Origin: RGIG1681 sp045594425
Lineage (GTDB): Bacteria > Bacillota > Clostridia > Christensenellales > UBA1242
DNA: 64,000 bases
Assembly (NCBI GenBank): GCA_045594425.1
Contig: JAZNYK010000007.1
Span: 62,001-126,000 of the forward strand
Direction: 5' to 3'
The notes beneath the pieces are model-generated. The model worked only from the letters and a program-made list of their open reading frames with translations. It was not told where the DNA came from and searched no databases. The position numbers and the translations under genes were made by a program. The first letter of the stretch is position 1. Every line of letters begins with the position of its first letter. This document shows, in pieces, positions 9,447 through 18,533 of this stretch.

Positions 9447-10971
9447 GTTTCTTCTCCTTCATTAATCTTTCATGTTCTGCTTCAAGTTCATACATATTAG
9501 AATACATTTCTGCACTATATGCATACTTGATTGCAAGTTTATGTTCTTTTCTAGTTTTTACAGCAATTTCAATTCGATACACAAGACCCAAAATCTGAAG
9601 CACAACTATTGGCGACATTGCAACAATTCCAATTAAACCAAATCCATTTAATGGATTGGCAGCCCCACTAGCAAGTTCAATCATTATTGGAAGCAAAAAT
9701 GCTGAAGTCATTGGTCCAGATGCAACACCACCCGAGTCAAATGCCAAACTTGTAAATATTGAAGGCACCACAAACATCAACAAAAGTGCAACCAAATAGC
9801 CAATCAAAATTATGTAGAAGAAATTAATGTTATACAGTATTTTCAGGGCTGAAATTAATATTGCAAAAGACATTGATATTGCAATTGAAATCATAACAAG
9901 ACCCGCAGGAATATTTCCCTTAGTGGCTGTTTTAACCTGTTTTGACAAAACCAAAACTGATGGTTCACAAAACGTAATAACAAATCCCAAAATAACACAA
10001 AACACAACAATTAATGGAGTGCTTAAAGAACCAACAAAATCACCTAATTTTGCACCCATATCTGAAATTCCAAAATCTATGCCAAATAAAAACATATAAA
10101 GCCCAGCAAATGTAACAAGCAATCCAAGTGCAAAATCAAGTTTTCTTCTAGCTGGAAGTTTTATAAAAAACAAATCATAAATATAAAAGACCGCTGCAAG
10201 AGGAATAACCGCTAGCATTGCGCTTTTGAACACTGTCATAAAGATATTCAAACTAGAACCTTCAACAAGAAATTCAGAAGCACTGTCACCAGCAAAAATA
10301 AAGACTAACAAAACGGCAATAACTGGACCAATTGACGCAAGCCCAACCATTCCAAAAACTTCATTGTTATCTTTGTTATCAGTAAATCTTGAAGTTATAC
10401 CAGATGATATAGCAAGCAAGAAAGGTGCAGTGATAATTCCAGTTGTTGCACCACCCGCATCAAAAGCAATGGCAATATATTCACTTTTAATTTGAGTGCA
10501 AAGCAAAAACATAATTGCAAACAAAACTAAATATATATACTTAATATTGATATTTTTAATAATTCTAAATATAGCAAGAGCAATCAATAACCCAACACCC
10601 GCTCCAATGCAAAACACCAAAATGGTTCTTGGAACAAGCACACCAGATTCTATAACTTGGTCTGAAAAAATTGTAACATCTGGTTCTGCAATTGTTGCAC
10701 ACATTCCAAACATAACAGCAAAAACAACAAAAATCACAAATTTGGATGCCTTGTTAACAGAGTTAACCATAAGTTCACCCATTGGCATAATTGTTGAGTC
10801 AATTCCTGTTAAAAAGAATGTTTCACCAATACTAACCAAAACAACTGCTGCAATAAACTTAAGTAGTGTTTCGGTTTCAAATTTATAGAAAAAAATGTGC
10901 ACAAAAAGCACTATTACCAAAATCGGTAATAGTGCCAAAAATGTCTCACAAAATTTTCTAAAAAATTTCAT
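9430..10971 (-). CDS. DUF1538 family membrane protein (tandem domain)
   Basis: A 513-aa integral membrane protein with about 12 hydrophobic segments and a clear internal duplication. First copy: GIDSTIMPMGE, CATIAEPDVTIFSDQV, AFDAGGATTGIITAPFLL. Second copy: GIDFGISDMGAK, FCEPSVLVLSKQV, AFDSGGVASGPMTSAFLL. This is the DUF1538 pattern; members of that family have been linked to cation/proton antiport in a halophile, from memory. Two PII-like genes follow, and the 727-aa coiled-coil gene precedes. ATG 10971 follows AGGGTG. The C-terminal ~45 residues are charged and cytoplasmic. Confidence 0.85.
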   Translation of the reverse strand: MKFFRKFCETFLALLPILVIVLFVHIFFYKFETETLLKFIAAVVLVSIGETFFLTGIDSTIMPMGELMVNSVNKASKFVIFVVFAVMFGMCATIAEPDVTIFSDQVIESGVLVPRTILVFCIGAGVGLLIALAIFRIIKNINIKYIYLVLFAIMFLLCTQIKSEYIAIAFDAGGATTGIITAPFLLAISSGITSRFTDNKDNNEVFGMVGLASIGPVIAVLLVFIFAGDSASEFLVEGSSLNIFMTVFKSAMLAVIPLAAVFYIYDLFFIKLPARRKLDFALGLLVTFAGLYMFLFGIDFGISDMGAKLGDFVGSLSTPLIVVFCVILGFVITFCEPSVLVLSKQVKTATKGNIPAGLVMISIAISMSFAILISALKILYNINFFYIILIGYLVALLLMFVVPSIFTSLAFDSGGVASGPMTSAFLLPIMIELASGAANPLNGFGLIGIVAMSPIVVLQILGLVYRIEIAVKTRKEHKLAIKYAYSAEMYSNMYELEAEHERLMKEKKREKER

Positions 10972-10980
10972 CAATTCACC

Positions 10981-13164
10981 CTAGTCAAAATTTATACCAC
11001 CAATGATGTCGCTATCAATCTTTCTTCTTGGTGTTCTTGTATGAGAACGAGATGTTCTCCTTGTTGTAGTTTTCTTACGTGTGGTTGTTTTCTTAACTGT
11101 CTTTTTAGGAGTTTCTTCAATCTCCTCAATAACTTCAACCTCCTCAACCTTTGCAGGTTTTGGCTCTTTAGATTTTTCTTCTTCAACAACTTCTTTTTGC
11201 AATTTAGATGCAACTTCCAAAAGTTTCTTATCCATTTCAAGATTAGAAATGTTAAGGTTGTTTTCAAGTTCCTTTTTAAGCATAACACCAATTTTAACAC
11301 GTTCTGAAGAAATTTTTCCAGATTCAAGAATCTCTTCTTCACGCTTCTTAAATTTAGTTTCTGCTTTTTTCATCTTGATATCATGTTTAAGTTTATCAAG
11401 GTAAGCCTGTTTCTTAAGTTCTTCATCACGCTTTCTAAATGACTCTTCAAGTTGTCTAAGTTTGGCCTCATATTGCTCAGCAACACGACTCTTTTCAAGT
11501 TCGGCTTGTCTTAATTTTTCAAGAGCCTCTGCATCTGCTCTCTTGTTTGCTTCCATCATTTCAAGAATCTTCGCTTGAAGTTCAACTTGTTGTTTTTGAA
11601 TTTCATCATCTGGTGGCGGTGAAACATATCCAAATCCACCAACAATTGTTTGATTTGAACCAGGCACAATAGATGGTGTTGGAGTTGTTGTGTTAATTGT
11701 GATGCCTTGGGCATATTCAGAAGGGTCAACCCCTCCAACAAATTCAAAGCCATCATCCAAAGAATCTAATGGGTCAGAAGTTCCAACTACACCTGTTGGA
11801 ACAACCTCTGGCTGTTCAGCGCCTTTCTTATACATTTCAGTAAACTTAGTCACAAGTTCATCTGTCATGGTTTTAAGGTCATCTTTAGTTAAAATATCGT
11901 CACGAGTAATTCGTGTTCCACTAACAAACTCACCAGCATCAATTCCTGTGTGTTGTTCAGAAACATCCAAACCAGTTTCATCTACTGGTGATTCTTCACC
12001 AACTTTACTTTCAGTTCCATCAATTGGTGTTTCTGCTCCTGTATGTGTTTCTGAAACATCTCCAATTCCTGCAGTTTCTGAAACTTCATCAACACCAGTT
12101 TCTGAAACATCACCAGTTGCAACTTCATCTAATGGCTCTTCTGTTTCACTCAAAACATCTTCTTGCTCACCTAACACAGATGCAGTTTGTGGAGTTCTTG
12201 CTGGTGCCCCCGTTGGAGTTTTATTAATCTCAAAGAATCTCTTGTGGCTAACCTTTGGTGCGGTTTTATTGGCTTCATCTTCTTCTTGTTCACCAATAAG
12301 TTTTTTATTAATTTTTTCAATATCGTCAACTTCGATGTCTTCATCTTCTTCAACACCAAGTTTGCTTAAATCAAATTCGTCATTATCTTCACTTCCACCC
12401 TTTGCAATAGTAGAAAGTTCGTTTCCTGAAATAACTTTTTCAGATTTAGCAGTTTCTTTTTCAATTTTATCAAGTCTAGTTCTAACTTTATCAAGTTCAG
12501 ATTTTTCAAAAGCAAATCTTTCACCACTAATATTTTCATCAAATGTAATATCTTCAACGTTAACTGCAGAAGACAATCCAAAGTTTTCATCTTGTGAAGA
12601 ATCAGGAACGACTTTTTGTATATCATCACCAAGAGGTTCAAGCAAGTCATCATTAAGTTCAAACTTATCTTTAACTTTTGCTTGTTCTTCAAGTTTGTGC
12701 AAATAACTATCAAGTGAATATTTTTTGTATGTTGGGTCGTCAGTTGAAAGTTGTGTAATAGGTTTTTGTGTATCTGAAGTCATTTGGTCAGAATCATTAT
12801 ACATTTTTGATTCAGAGTTTTTGTTCATATAATCAGTAAGCGAGAACCTTGACTCTGTTTCAGCAGATTCACCAATCTTTTGTTCTGCTTCTCTAAAGTT
12901 TTTATTTTTCCATGAAGAAAAATTACCCATATCCACAGGAGTTGTTCTTTGTTTTCTAGGTCCAAAGAACTTACCAAATGGGCTTGGTTCAAACTTATTA
13001 CTTAAATTTTTACGTGCAACAGGTGCTTCATCTTCTTTTTTAGATTCGTCAATCAAACTGCTATCAGTCGAAAGAATGTTAATGATAACTGGTTCATCTT
13101 TTGTTGACTTAAGTGCTTTTCTAAACAAAGAATGGTCTTCACCCTTGAAGAAAAAATTAAACAT
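10981..13164 (-). CDS. Acidic low-complexity coiled-coil protein, unknown function
   Basis: A 727-aa protein with no recognised domain. Residues ~1-320 are polar and disordered-looking; ~330-430 carry imperfect acidic repeats built on SET/DVSE/PxDxT; ~525-660 form a long charged coiled coil (Q/E/K/R/L-rich); the C-terminal ~60 residues are strongly basic, with KK-T-V-KK-TTTRKK-type runs ending DSDIIGGINFD. No signal peptide or membrane segment. It is first gene of the operon with the DUF1538 protein and the PII-like proteins. The basic tail could bind nucleic acid or membrane; this is inference only. Confidence 0.7.
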   Translation of the reverse strand: MFNFFFKGEDHSLFRKALKSTKDEPVIINILSTDSSLIDESKKEDEAPVARKNLSNKFEPSPFGKFFGPRKQRTTPVDMGNFSSWKNKNFREAEQKIGESAETESRFSLTDYMNKNSESKMYNDSDQMTSDTQKPITQLSTDDPTYKKYSLDSYLHKLEEQAKVKDKFELNDDLLEPLGDDIQKVVPDSSQDENFGLSSAVNVEDITFDENISGERFAFEKSELDKVRTRLDKIEKETAKSEKVISGNELSTIAKGGSEDNDEFDLSKLGVEEDEDIEVDDIEKINKKLIGEQEEDEANKTAPKVSHKRFFEINKTPTGAPARTPQTASVLGEQEDVLSETEEPLDEVATGDVSETGVDEVSETAGIGDVSETHTGAETPIDGTESKVGEESPVDETGLDVSEQHTGIDAGEFVSGTRITRDDILTKDDLKTMTDELVTKFTEMYKKGAEQPEVVPTGVVGTSDPLDSLDDGFEFVGGVDPSEYAQGITINTTTPTPSIVPGSNQTIVGGFGYVSPPPDDEIQKQQVELQAKILEMMEANKRADAEALEKLRQAELEKSRVAEQYEAKLRQLEESFRKRDEELKKQAYLDKLKHDIKMKKAETKFKKREEEILESGKISSERVKIGVMLKKELENNLNISNLEMDKKLLEVASKLQKEVVEEEKSKEPKPAKVEEVEVIEEIEETPKKTVKKTTTRKKTTTRRTSRSHTRTPRRKIDSDIIGGINFD

Positions 13165-13193
13165 ACTACACCCTTTTATAAAATACTAATATT

Positions 13194-13222
13194 AGTATAC
13201 AATACTTGCAAAATATTTACAA
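13194..13222 (-). promoter_or_regulatory. Promoter of the coiled-coil/DUF1538/PII operon
   Basis: Minus strand TTGTAA (13217-13222), 17-nt spacer, TATACT (13194-13199), 29 nt before the ATG at 13164. The -10 overlaps a small palindrome (GTATACTAATATTAGTAT) that could be an operator. Confidence 0.7.
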
Positions 13223-13251
13223 AACAAATTGGGCTTAAATCAACAAAATAA

Positions 13252-13285
13252 TAAAAAAAATTCGTTATAAAAAATATAACGAATC
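13252..13285 (-). terminator. Terminator of ddl
   Basis: Stem 13261-13269 / 13275-13283 (TTCGTTATA / TATAACGAA) followed on the minus strand by a run of U residues. Confidence 0.8.
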
Positions 13286-13289
13286 TCAT

Positions 13290-14453
13290 TTAATCTAAAA
13301 TATTAGTTACAAATTCTTTGTTTATTTTTGCCCTATCATTCCACGCAACTTCCGATATTTTCACAAGTCTTTCAACAAAATCATTCAAAACAATCTTTGT
13401 TCCCTCAAAAAAATAATATGCTAATGACCCAGGAACAGAATTAACCTCACAAACGTATAATTTGTTACTTTCTTCATTAAACAAAAAATCTATTCTAACC
13501 ACGCCAACAAGTTTTAAGTTTTTAAATATTTTTGACGCAATTTTTTTAATTTGCCCTCTTAATTCATCGGAAATTTCCGCTGGAAATCTACGCTTTTGTG
13601 AAGCCATTGAATTATCTGTTTCAGCAAGTTTTTTTGAGGATTTTTCTCCAGATAAATACTTATCTGCAAATGACAAAACTTCATTATTTTTTATTGGTTC
13701 ATCAATTTCTGAAACTTCAAATTTTTCACTTGTCCCAATAACAGCAACATTAAACTCTCTTGCATTTGGCACATATTTTTCAACAATTAACTCATAATCA
13801 AACTCAAATGCTTCTTTTACCTTTGCATCAAAATCATCATATGATTCCGCAACAAACAAACCAATTGAACTTCCTCCATTGCATGGTTTTATAACCACAG
13901 GAAACCTCATAAATCGAAGGCGCAAAAACAATTTATTTTTATACTCATTTTGCAAATAATCTGATTTTAATAACTTAAATCCACTAACAACTGAAACGCT
14001 CATGCCCCTCATCGTTTGTTTAAATAAATATTTATTCATGCAAACAGTTAAGGCATCAAAATTTCCAGATGAACATTTTATTCCCATGTTTTCAAACAAT
14101 GAAATCAGTTTACCATTTTCACCGCAGCCACCATGACAAGCAATAATTGCATTTTCAATAAACAAACATTCTTTTAACCCAAAGACACTTTTTTTAAATA
14201 ATCTATTATTTTCACCGCTAACAAAAGCAACTTCTTTTAACTTTTTGTTTTTCGTCTTAAACCCATTTTGTGAAAAGTCTTTTATATCAAATACCTTGTT
14301 TTCATATAAAAACATTTTGTTTTCACGTGAAATATATAATGGTATTAATTTATATTTTTCACTTTTTGTTTTATTAAAAATTTGTGACGCAGTAACCACA
14401 GAAATATCATGTTCATAAGACATCCCACCAAAAACTAATAACACATTTTTCAT
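13290..14453 (-). CDS. ddl: D-alanine--D-alanine ligase
   Basis: Makes the D-Ala-D-Ala dipeptide used by MurF. The 387-aa ATP-grasp protein starts with MKNVLLVFGGMSYEHDISVVTA (the GGxSxEHxxS motif), then FPVVIKPCNGGSSIGL (ATP and substrate loop), YVPNAREFNVAVIG, VVRIDFLF and VCEVNSVPGS (metal site N). ATG 14453 was chosen over an upstream in-frame ATG (14486) because a GGGGGA sequence precedes it and the protein then starts at the first beta strand. It sits downstream of murF but is separated by a terminator. Confidence 0.95.
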   Translation of the reverse strand: MKNVLLVFGGMSYEHDISVVTASQIFNKTKSEKYKLIPLYISRENKMFLYENKVFDIKDFSQNGFKTKNKKLKEVAFVSGENNRLFKKSVFGLKECLFIENAIIACHGGCGENGKLISLFENMGIKCSSGNFDALTVCMNKYLFKQTMRGMSVSVVSGFKLLKSDYLQNEYKNKLFLRLRFMRFPVVIKPCNGGSSIGLFVAESYDDFDAKVKEAFEFDYELIVEKYVPNAREFNVAVIGTSEKFEVSEIDEPIKNNEVLSFADKYLSGEKSSKKLAETDNSMASQKRRFPAEISDELRGQIKKIASKIFKNLKLVGVVRIDFLFNEESNKLYVCEVNSVPGSLAYYFFEGTKIVLNDFVERLVKISEVAWNDRAKINKEFVTNILD

Positions 14454-14511
14454 TTTGTATCCCCCATATATAATATGAGATAACAAATAAAAACGTTATT
14501 AGTTATTCAAC

Positions 14512-14544
14512 AAAAAAAGAGCCAAAGATTTTAGGTTTGGCTCT
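14512..14544 (-). terminator. Terminator of murF
   Basis: Nine-base perfect stem 14518-14526 / 14536-14544 (AGAGCCAAA / TTTGGCTCT) followed on the minus strand by seven U residues. Confidence 0.9.
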
Positions 14545-14549
14545 TAATT

Positions 14550-16199
14550 TTATGAATAGTTATCAGGCAAATCATTTTCAAACAAAACAACATCTTCAGA
14601 AGTTGCAAGTTTGTTAAGCATTTCAACTGCCTGCGTCAAATTTCCAACATGAATTATATTTTCTTCATTAAACCCAGCATAAATAAGCCCCGCCTTAATT
14701 GCTTCATGATTAATAGTGCAATCAATAATCACATAATCACAAACAGCAGCCATATCCCTACCAAATTCAAAATTACAATTAAATTGTTCTTCTCCAAGTT
14801 CTACAAGTCCTGGAGTTATAACAAATTTTTTCCCACCAAAATTTGAAAGAACCTCCAAACTTGCTTTGCTTCCTTCAACTGAACTATTATATGCATCATC
14901 AATAATTGTGTATGTGCTAGATGATTTCACAATTTCAAGCCTGTGTGGAATTGTTCTTAATTTTTCAATAGCATTAGCAATTTCTTCTAGCGTTAATCCT
15001 AAAGATATTGCAACTCTGCTGGCGAGCAATATATTTGAAATATTATGTTTTCCAAGCAAAATAGTTTTGCACTTAACTGATTTATTTTCATAAACCAGTT
15101 CAAATGAAGAGCCATCTTTTGTCGATTTTATGTTTTTTGCGTAGATACAAGATTTTTCTTCATCAACTGAAACCTTTATTGCAGTTTTAAAATCATCTGC
15201 AAGTTGTTTTGAAAGTTCATTGTCAACATTAACAAACAAATCGCCTTTGTTATCAAAAACATATTCAGCAAGTTCTGCTTTTGTTTTCACAAGATTTTCA
15301 ATAGAACCAAAAGTTAACAAATGTTGATTTCCAACACCAGTGATAACTCCAATTTGTGGCTTAACCATCAAACATAATTCTTGAATATCAAAACGCTGTT
15401 TTGCACCCATTTCTGCAATAAACACTTCGTCATCATCTGCAAGATTACAAAGTATTGTCTTTGCTATTCCTAGTGGTGTGTTATAACTTGATGGACTTGC
15501 ACAAACTTTATATTTTTCAGAAAGTATTGTGCCTAAAATGTTTTTCACAGTAGTTTTGCCATAAGAGCCTGTTACACCAATCACTTTCAAATCTTTTCTT
15601 AATTCAAGTTTCTTTTTTGCTTTTTTAATGTAAGAATTTGAAATCAACTTTTCAATTGGCCATGTGATAAAGTAAGCCAAAAACACAAACAATGGCAACG
15701 TCACAGGAATTATTCCAATAAGACCAAATGAAAGATAAGGAACAAATTTATAACCTAAATATTGAACAATCCAAGTAAACACGCCAACCAAAATTGCAAA
15801 AACCACAACAAGTCTTGTCATTCTTTTTGTATACTTAAGTGGGGTTTTTTGTTTTGCTGTAAACAAGTTTGCGATAAACATAGAACAAAACAGAATATAA
15901 AACAATATGCTGATATACGATAAAACCTTTTCAACAAAAAAATCTGAAAGCAAAACATTAGTAATAAGCATTGCGGCAAGCGATAAAAATGTGAGCATAA
16001 AAAGCCTAGAAACATAAGAATATTTTGTTTCTTTAAACCATTTTGCATATCCATTAAGTTTATATCCAGTTAGTTGCAACATCTGAAGAAGTTTGTAACC
16101 AACAAACACCATCAAAACAGTTGAAACAACTGCAAGAACTGCAAACATAACAAAATCTAATTTTCCGCTAAAAACAGCGCCAGCAATAAAGTTTTTCAT
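14550..16199 (-). CDS. murF: UDP-MurNAc-tripeptide--D-Ala-D-Ala ligase with N-terminal membrane domain
   Basis: Adds D-Ala-D-Ala to the peptidoglycan precursor. The Mur ligase core starts near residue 210 with VIGVTGSYGKTTVKNIL (ATP loop), then AEMGAKQRFDIQELC, GVGNQHLLTFGS and DDAYNSSVEGSKASLE. The preceding ~200 residues form about five transmembrane helices, an extension found in some Bacillota MurF proteins but absent from E. coli MurF, so this enzyme is membrane-anchored. ATG 16199 follows AAGGTGG; an upstream ATG (16208) lies on the ribosome binding site. Length 549 aa. Confidence 0.93.
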   Translation of the reverse strand: MKNFIAGAVFSGKLDFVMFAVLAVVSTVLMVFVGYKLLQMLQLTGYKLNGYAKWFKETKYSYVSRLFMLTFLSLAAMLITNVLLSDFFVEKVLSYISILFYILFCSMFIANLFTAKQKTPLKYTKRMTRLVVVFAILVGVFTWIVQYLGYKFVPYLSFGLIGIIPVTLPLFVFLAYFITWPIEKLISNSYIKKAKKKLELRKDLKVIGVTGSYGKTTVKNILGTILSEKYKVCASPSSYNTPLGIAKTILCNLADDDEVFIAEMGAKQRFDIQELCLMVKPQIGVITGVGNQHLLTFGSIENLVKTKAELAEYVFDNKGDLFVNVDNELSKQLADDFKTAIKVSVDEEKSCIYAKNIKSTKDGSSFELVYENKSVKCKTILLGKHNISNILLASRVAISLGLTLEEIANAIEKLRTIPHRLEIVKSSSTYTIIDDAYNSSVEGSKASLEVLSNFGGKKFVITPGLVELGEEQFNCNFEFGRDMAAVCDYVIIDCTINHEAIKAGLIYAGFNEENIIHVGNLTQAVEMLNKLATSEDVVLFENDLPDNYS

Positions 16200-16223
16200 G
16201 TAAACCACCTTATTTAAATTTTA

Positions 16224-16943
16224 TTAGTTTTTAACAAACCTGTCAAGAAGAAATAAAAATTCGTTTTGTCTATCCAAAAATGAAAAATGTCCAGCATTCT
16301 TCAAAATGTAAAGGTCGGATTTTTCAATCAACCTATGAAGTTTTTTTGCCATATACAACTTTGTGTCTTTATCTTTTTCTCCCCAAATTAAAAGCGTATC
16401 ACATTTGATATTTTTTGCAAAAAGCGACAAATCTTCATTAACAACATTAACAAAAACCTTTTTCATGTTTTGTGACAAACACTTATAATCTGATGAACCA
16501 AATGTTTTTAACTTTTCTCGATGCTTTTGTGACTTAACAGCCTTTCTCTTACACCTTTTATAAGCCAAAACATTAAGATAATATTTCAGCGTTCGCTTTG
16601 GCAAAATACCAGCAGAATCAACCAAACACAACCTAAACCTATCAAATTCGTTTTGAAATAAAAAAGCGAACTTAATTGCAACCCTTCCACCAAAAGAATG
16701 TCCAACAATCAAAAGTTCTTCAATTTCATATTCATCAAGAACGCACATAAGTTCATTTGCATAATCACTCACATGATATTCCACAGAAGGTTCTTCAGAA
16801 TTTCCAAATCCAGGAAAATCAACAAACAAAAGTGAGTATTCATCAAAATAATCTTTGAGCCACAAAAACGATTTATGGTCTGCACCCCAACCATGCAAAA
16901 AAACAATAAATTTTTTTGATGAACCAAATTTTAAATGAAACAT
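16224..16943 (-). CDS. Alpha/beta hydrolase
   Basis: A 239-aa alpha/beta-hydrolase. It shows the oxyanion region VFLHGWGADHKSF, the nucleophile elbow GHSFGGR (Ser near residue 89), an acid in LIWGEKDKDT and the catalytic His in KNAGHFSFLD. No signal peptide; cytoplasmic. It lies between rimI-like and murF in one minus-strand run with short gaps. Substrate unknown. No clear ribosome binding site precedes the ATG at 16943. Confidence 0.88.
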   Translation of the reverse strand: MFHLKFGSSKKFIVFLHGWGADHKSFLWLKDYFDEYSLLFVDFPGFGNSEEPSVEYHVSDYANELMCVLDEYEIEELLIVGHSFGGRVAIKFAFLFQNEFDRFRLCLVDSAGILPKRTLKYYLNVLAYKRCKRKAVKSQKHREKLKTFGSSDYKCLSQNMKKVFVNVVNEDLSLFAKNIKCDTLLIWGEKDKDTKLYMAKKLHRLIEKSDLYILKNAGHFSFLDRQNEFLFLLDRFVKN

Positions 16944-16956
16944 AAAATCATCATAA

Positions 16957-17394
16957 TCAAATTATATCCAACTTCATTAAAATGGCGTCATTGTTGCCAT
17001 AATAATTTTTTCTTGTGCCATAGCAAACAAAACCATATTTTTCATAAAGTTTTATTGCCTTGTTATTTATACTATTCACTTCAAGCAAAATTGTGTCACA
17101 ACTATTTTCTTTCACAAGATTCAAAAAATAGTCCATCAATATTTTTGAATAACCGTTTCCCTGCTTGTCTTTTTTTATTGCAATATCAAAAAGTTCCGCT
17201 TCTGGAGCAATTATCGAACACTCAAAAAAACCAATAACATCATCACCTTCAATCAAAACATAATAAGCAAGTGTCTTGCTTTCAAGAGTCTTTTCAATTG
17301 TTTCAAAAGAGGCATTTCCAATCAGTTCTTTTTCTAGTTCATAAACTTTTTGAATATACTTTTCAGATAATTTTTCAATCACTAAATTTTTCAT
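16957..17394 (-). CDS. GNAT acetyltransferase (RimI-like)
   Basis: A 145-aa GNAT-fold protein; the acetyl-CoA loop appears as KQGNGYSKILMDYFL (Q/R-x-x-G-x-G/A type) and is followed by LLEVNSINNKAIKLYEKYGF, the typical beta5-alpha4 region of RimI/peptide N-acetyltransferases. It lies directly after tsaB, the standard place of rimI in Bacillota, so N-terminal acetylation of ribosomal protein S18 or related targets is the best guess. Confidence 0.85.
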   Translation of the reverse strand: MKNLVIEKLSEKYIQKVYELEKELIGNASFETIEKTLESKTLAYYVLIEGDDVIGFFECSIIAPEAELFDIAIKKDKQGNGYSKILMDYFLNLVKENSCDTILLEVNSINNKAIKLYEKYGFVCYGTRKNYYGNNDAILMKLDII

Positions 17395-17398
17395 AAAC

Positions 17399-18052
17399 TT
17401 ATTTACCAGTAGTTTGATTTAATTTTTTATTACGTTCAATTTCTGCTTGAGATGCTCTTAAATAAATTGGATTAATCTCGTTTATATTAATAAATAAATT
17501 ATTCTCTATCTTGTATTTAAAGCATAAAATTGTGTTATTTTTTGCAATTTTAGATTCAATTTTTAATAATTCCAACTTTTGTTTAACAACATCATTTTGT
17601 GCATATACATCAATATTTTTTAATTCATCAAAATATTCTTTAGCAAAATCATTAATATTCACACATTCATCAACTGTTTTTTCACCAACAATTTTTCTAA
17701 CATAAACAAACTCTGAAAATCCATCAAGAACAAACACAGCGTCACCAGTTATTCCATGTTGAATTATATCAAAATTAGACGCAACCACCACTTTAACTTT
17801 AGATTCTACTGAAAGTCCTTTACAAATTGAAATTGCAACTCTTATTCCTGTAAAACTTCCAGGTCCTTCACAGACACCAACAACATCCAAATCTTTAACT
17901 GTCAATCCAGCCTGCGTTAAAAGTTCATCAACACACAACAAAAGTTCATCAGTATGCTTTTTCTGATTTTCATCTATTTTTGAAATAACATTTTCTCCAG
18001 CACACAAATAAACCTTCATGCCAGCAGAACAATCAATAATCAAACTATTCAT
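17399..18052 (-). CDS. tsaB: tRNA t6A biosynthesis protein TsaB
   Basis: Part of the TsaBDE complex making N6-threonylcarbamoyladenosine at tRNA A37. The 217-aa protein has the ASKHA fold without an active site: LIIDCSAGMKVYLC at the N-terminus and CEGPGSFTGIRVAIS near residue 75, a diagnostic TsaB/TsaD signature. ATG 18052 follows AAGGTGA. It lies 4 nt after tsaE and is followed by a rimI-like gene. TsaD is not in the window. Confidence 0.93.
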   Translation of the reverse strand: MNSLIIDCSAGMKVYLCAGENVISKIDENQKKHTDELLLCVDELLTQAGLTVKDLDVVGVCEGPGSFTGIRVAISICKGLSVESKVKVVVASNFDIIQHGITGDAVFVLDGFSEFVYVRKIVGEKTVDECVNINDFAKEYFDELKNIDVYAQNDVVKQKLELLKIESKIAKNNTILCFKYKIENNLFININEINPIYLRASQAEIERNKKLNQTTGK

Positions 18053-18056
18053 AAAA

Positions 18057-18476
18057 TCACCTTTCAATAACAATCAATCTTTGTTCATCATTAACCTTTT
18101 TAATATTAACTTTTATAGCGTTTTTTGGAAAAACTTCAAATGCTCGTTCAGGCCACTCAACAATAGAAATTCCATTTGAATAAAAATATTCTTCAGCCCC
18201 AATTGCATCAAGTTCAGACACATCCGAAATTCTATACAAATCAAAATGATACACCGCCGGTGTAGTGTCATAAACATTAACAATAACAAATGTTGGTGAC
18301 ACCGCAGTAAGTTTTCCTTTAGAAAGTGCATTAACCACACCCTTTGTAAAAACTGTTTTTCCTGCACCCAAATCACCATCTAGCAAAACAATATCACCAG
18401 GTTTTAAAACATCTGCAAACTTTTTAGCAAATTTAAATGTATCTTGTTCATTCTTTGAAATATATTCTGTAATCAT
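18057..18476 (-). CDS. tsaE: tRNA t6A biosynthesis ATPase TsaE
   Basis: A 139-aa P-loop ATPase that drives TsaBD turnover. Walker A is GDLGAGKTVF near residue 38; SPTFVIVNVY and HFDLYRISD, then EWPERA, are TsaE hallmarks. ATG 18476 was chosen over ATG 18482 because AGAGG sits 6 nt before it but overlaps the first. It is the first gene of the tsaE-tsaB-rimI-hydrolase-murF run. Confidence 0.95.
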   Translation of the reverse strand: MITEYISKNEQDTFKFAKKFADVLKPGDIVLLDGDLGAGKTVFTKGVVNALSKGKLTAVSPTFVIVNVYDTTPAVYHFDLYRISDVSELDAIGAEEYFYSNGISIVEWPERAFEVFPKNAIKVNIKKVNDEQRLIVIER

Positions 18477-18533
18477 AAACATCCTCTAATAACCACATGA
18501 TTATAACACAACACACTCAAATTAACAAGCGTG

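Noticed and set aside
11690..12706. Long open frame (338 codons) on the + strand rich in Ser/Thr/Pro
   Set aside because: It is antisense to the 727-aa coiled-coil gene; the composition mirrors the acidic repeats of that gene, and there is no convincing promoter or ribosome binding site.
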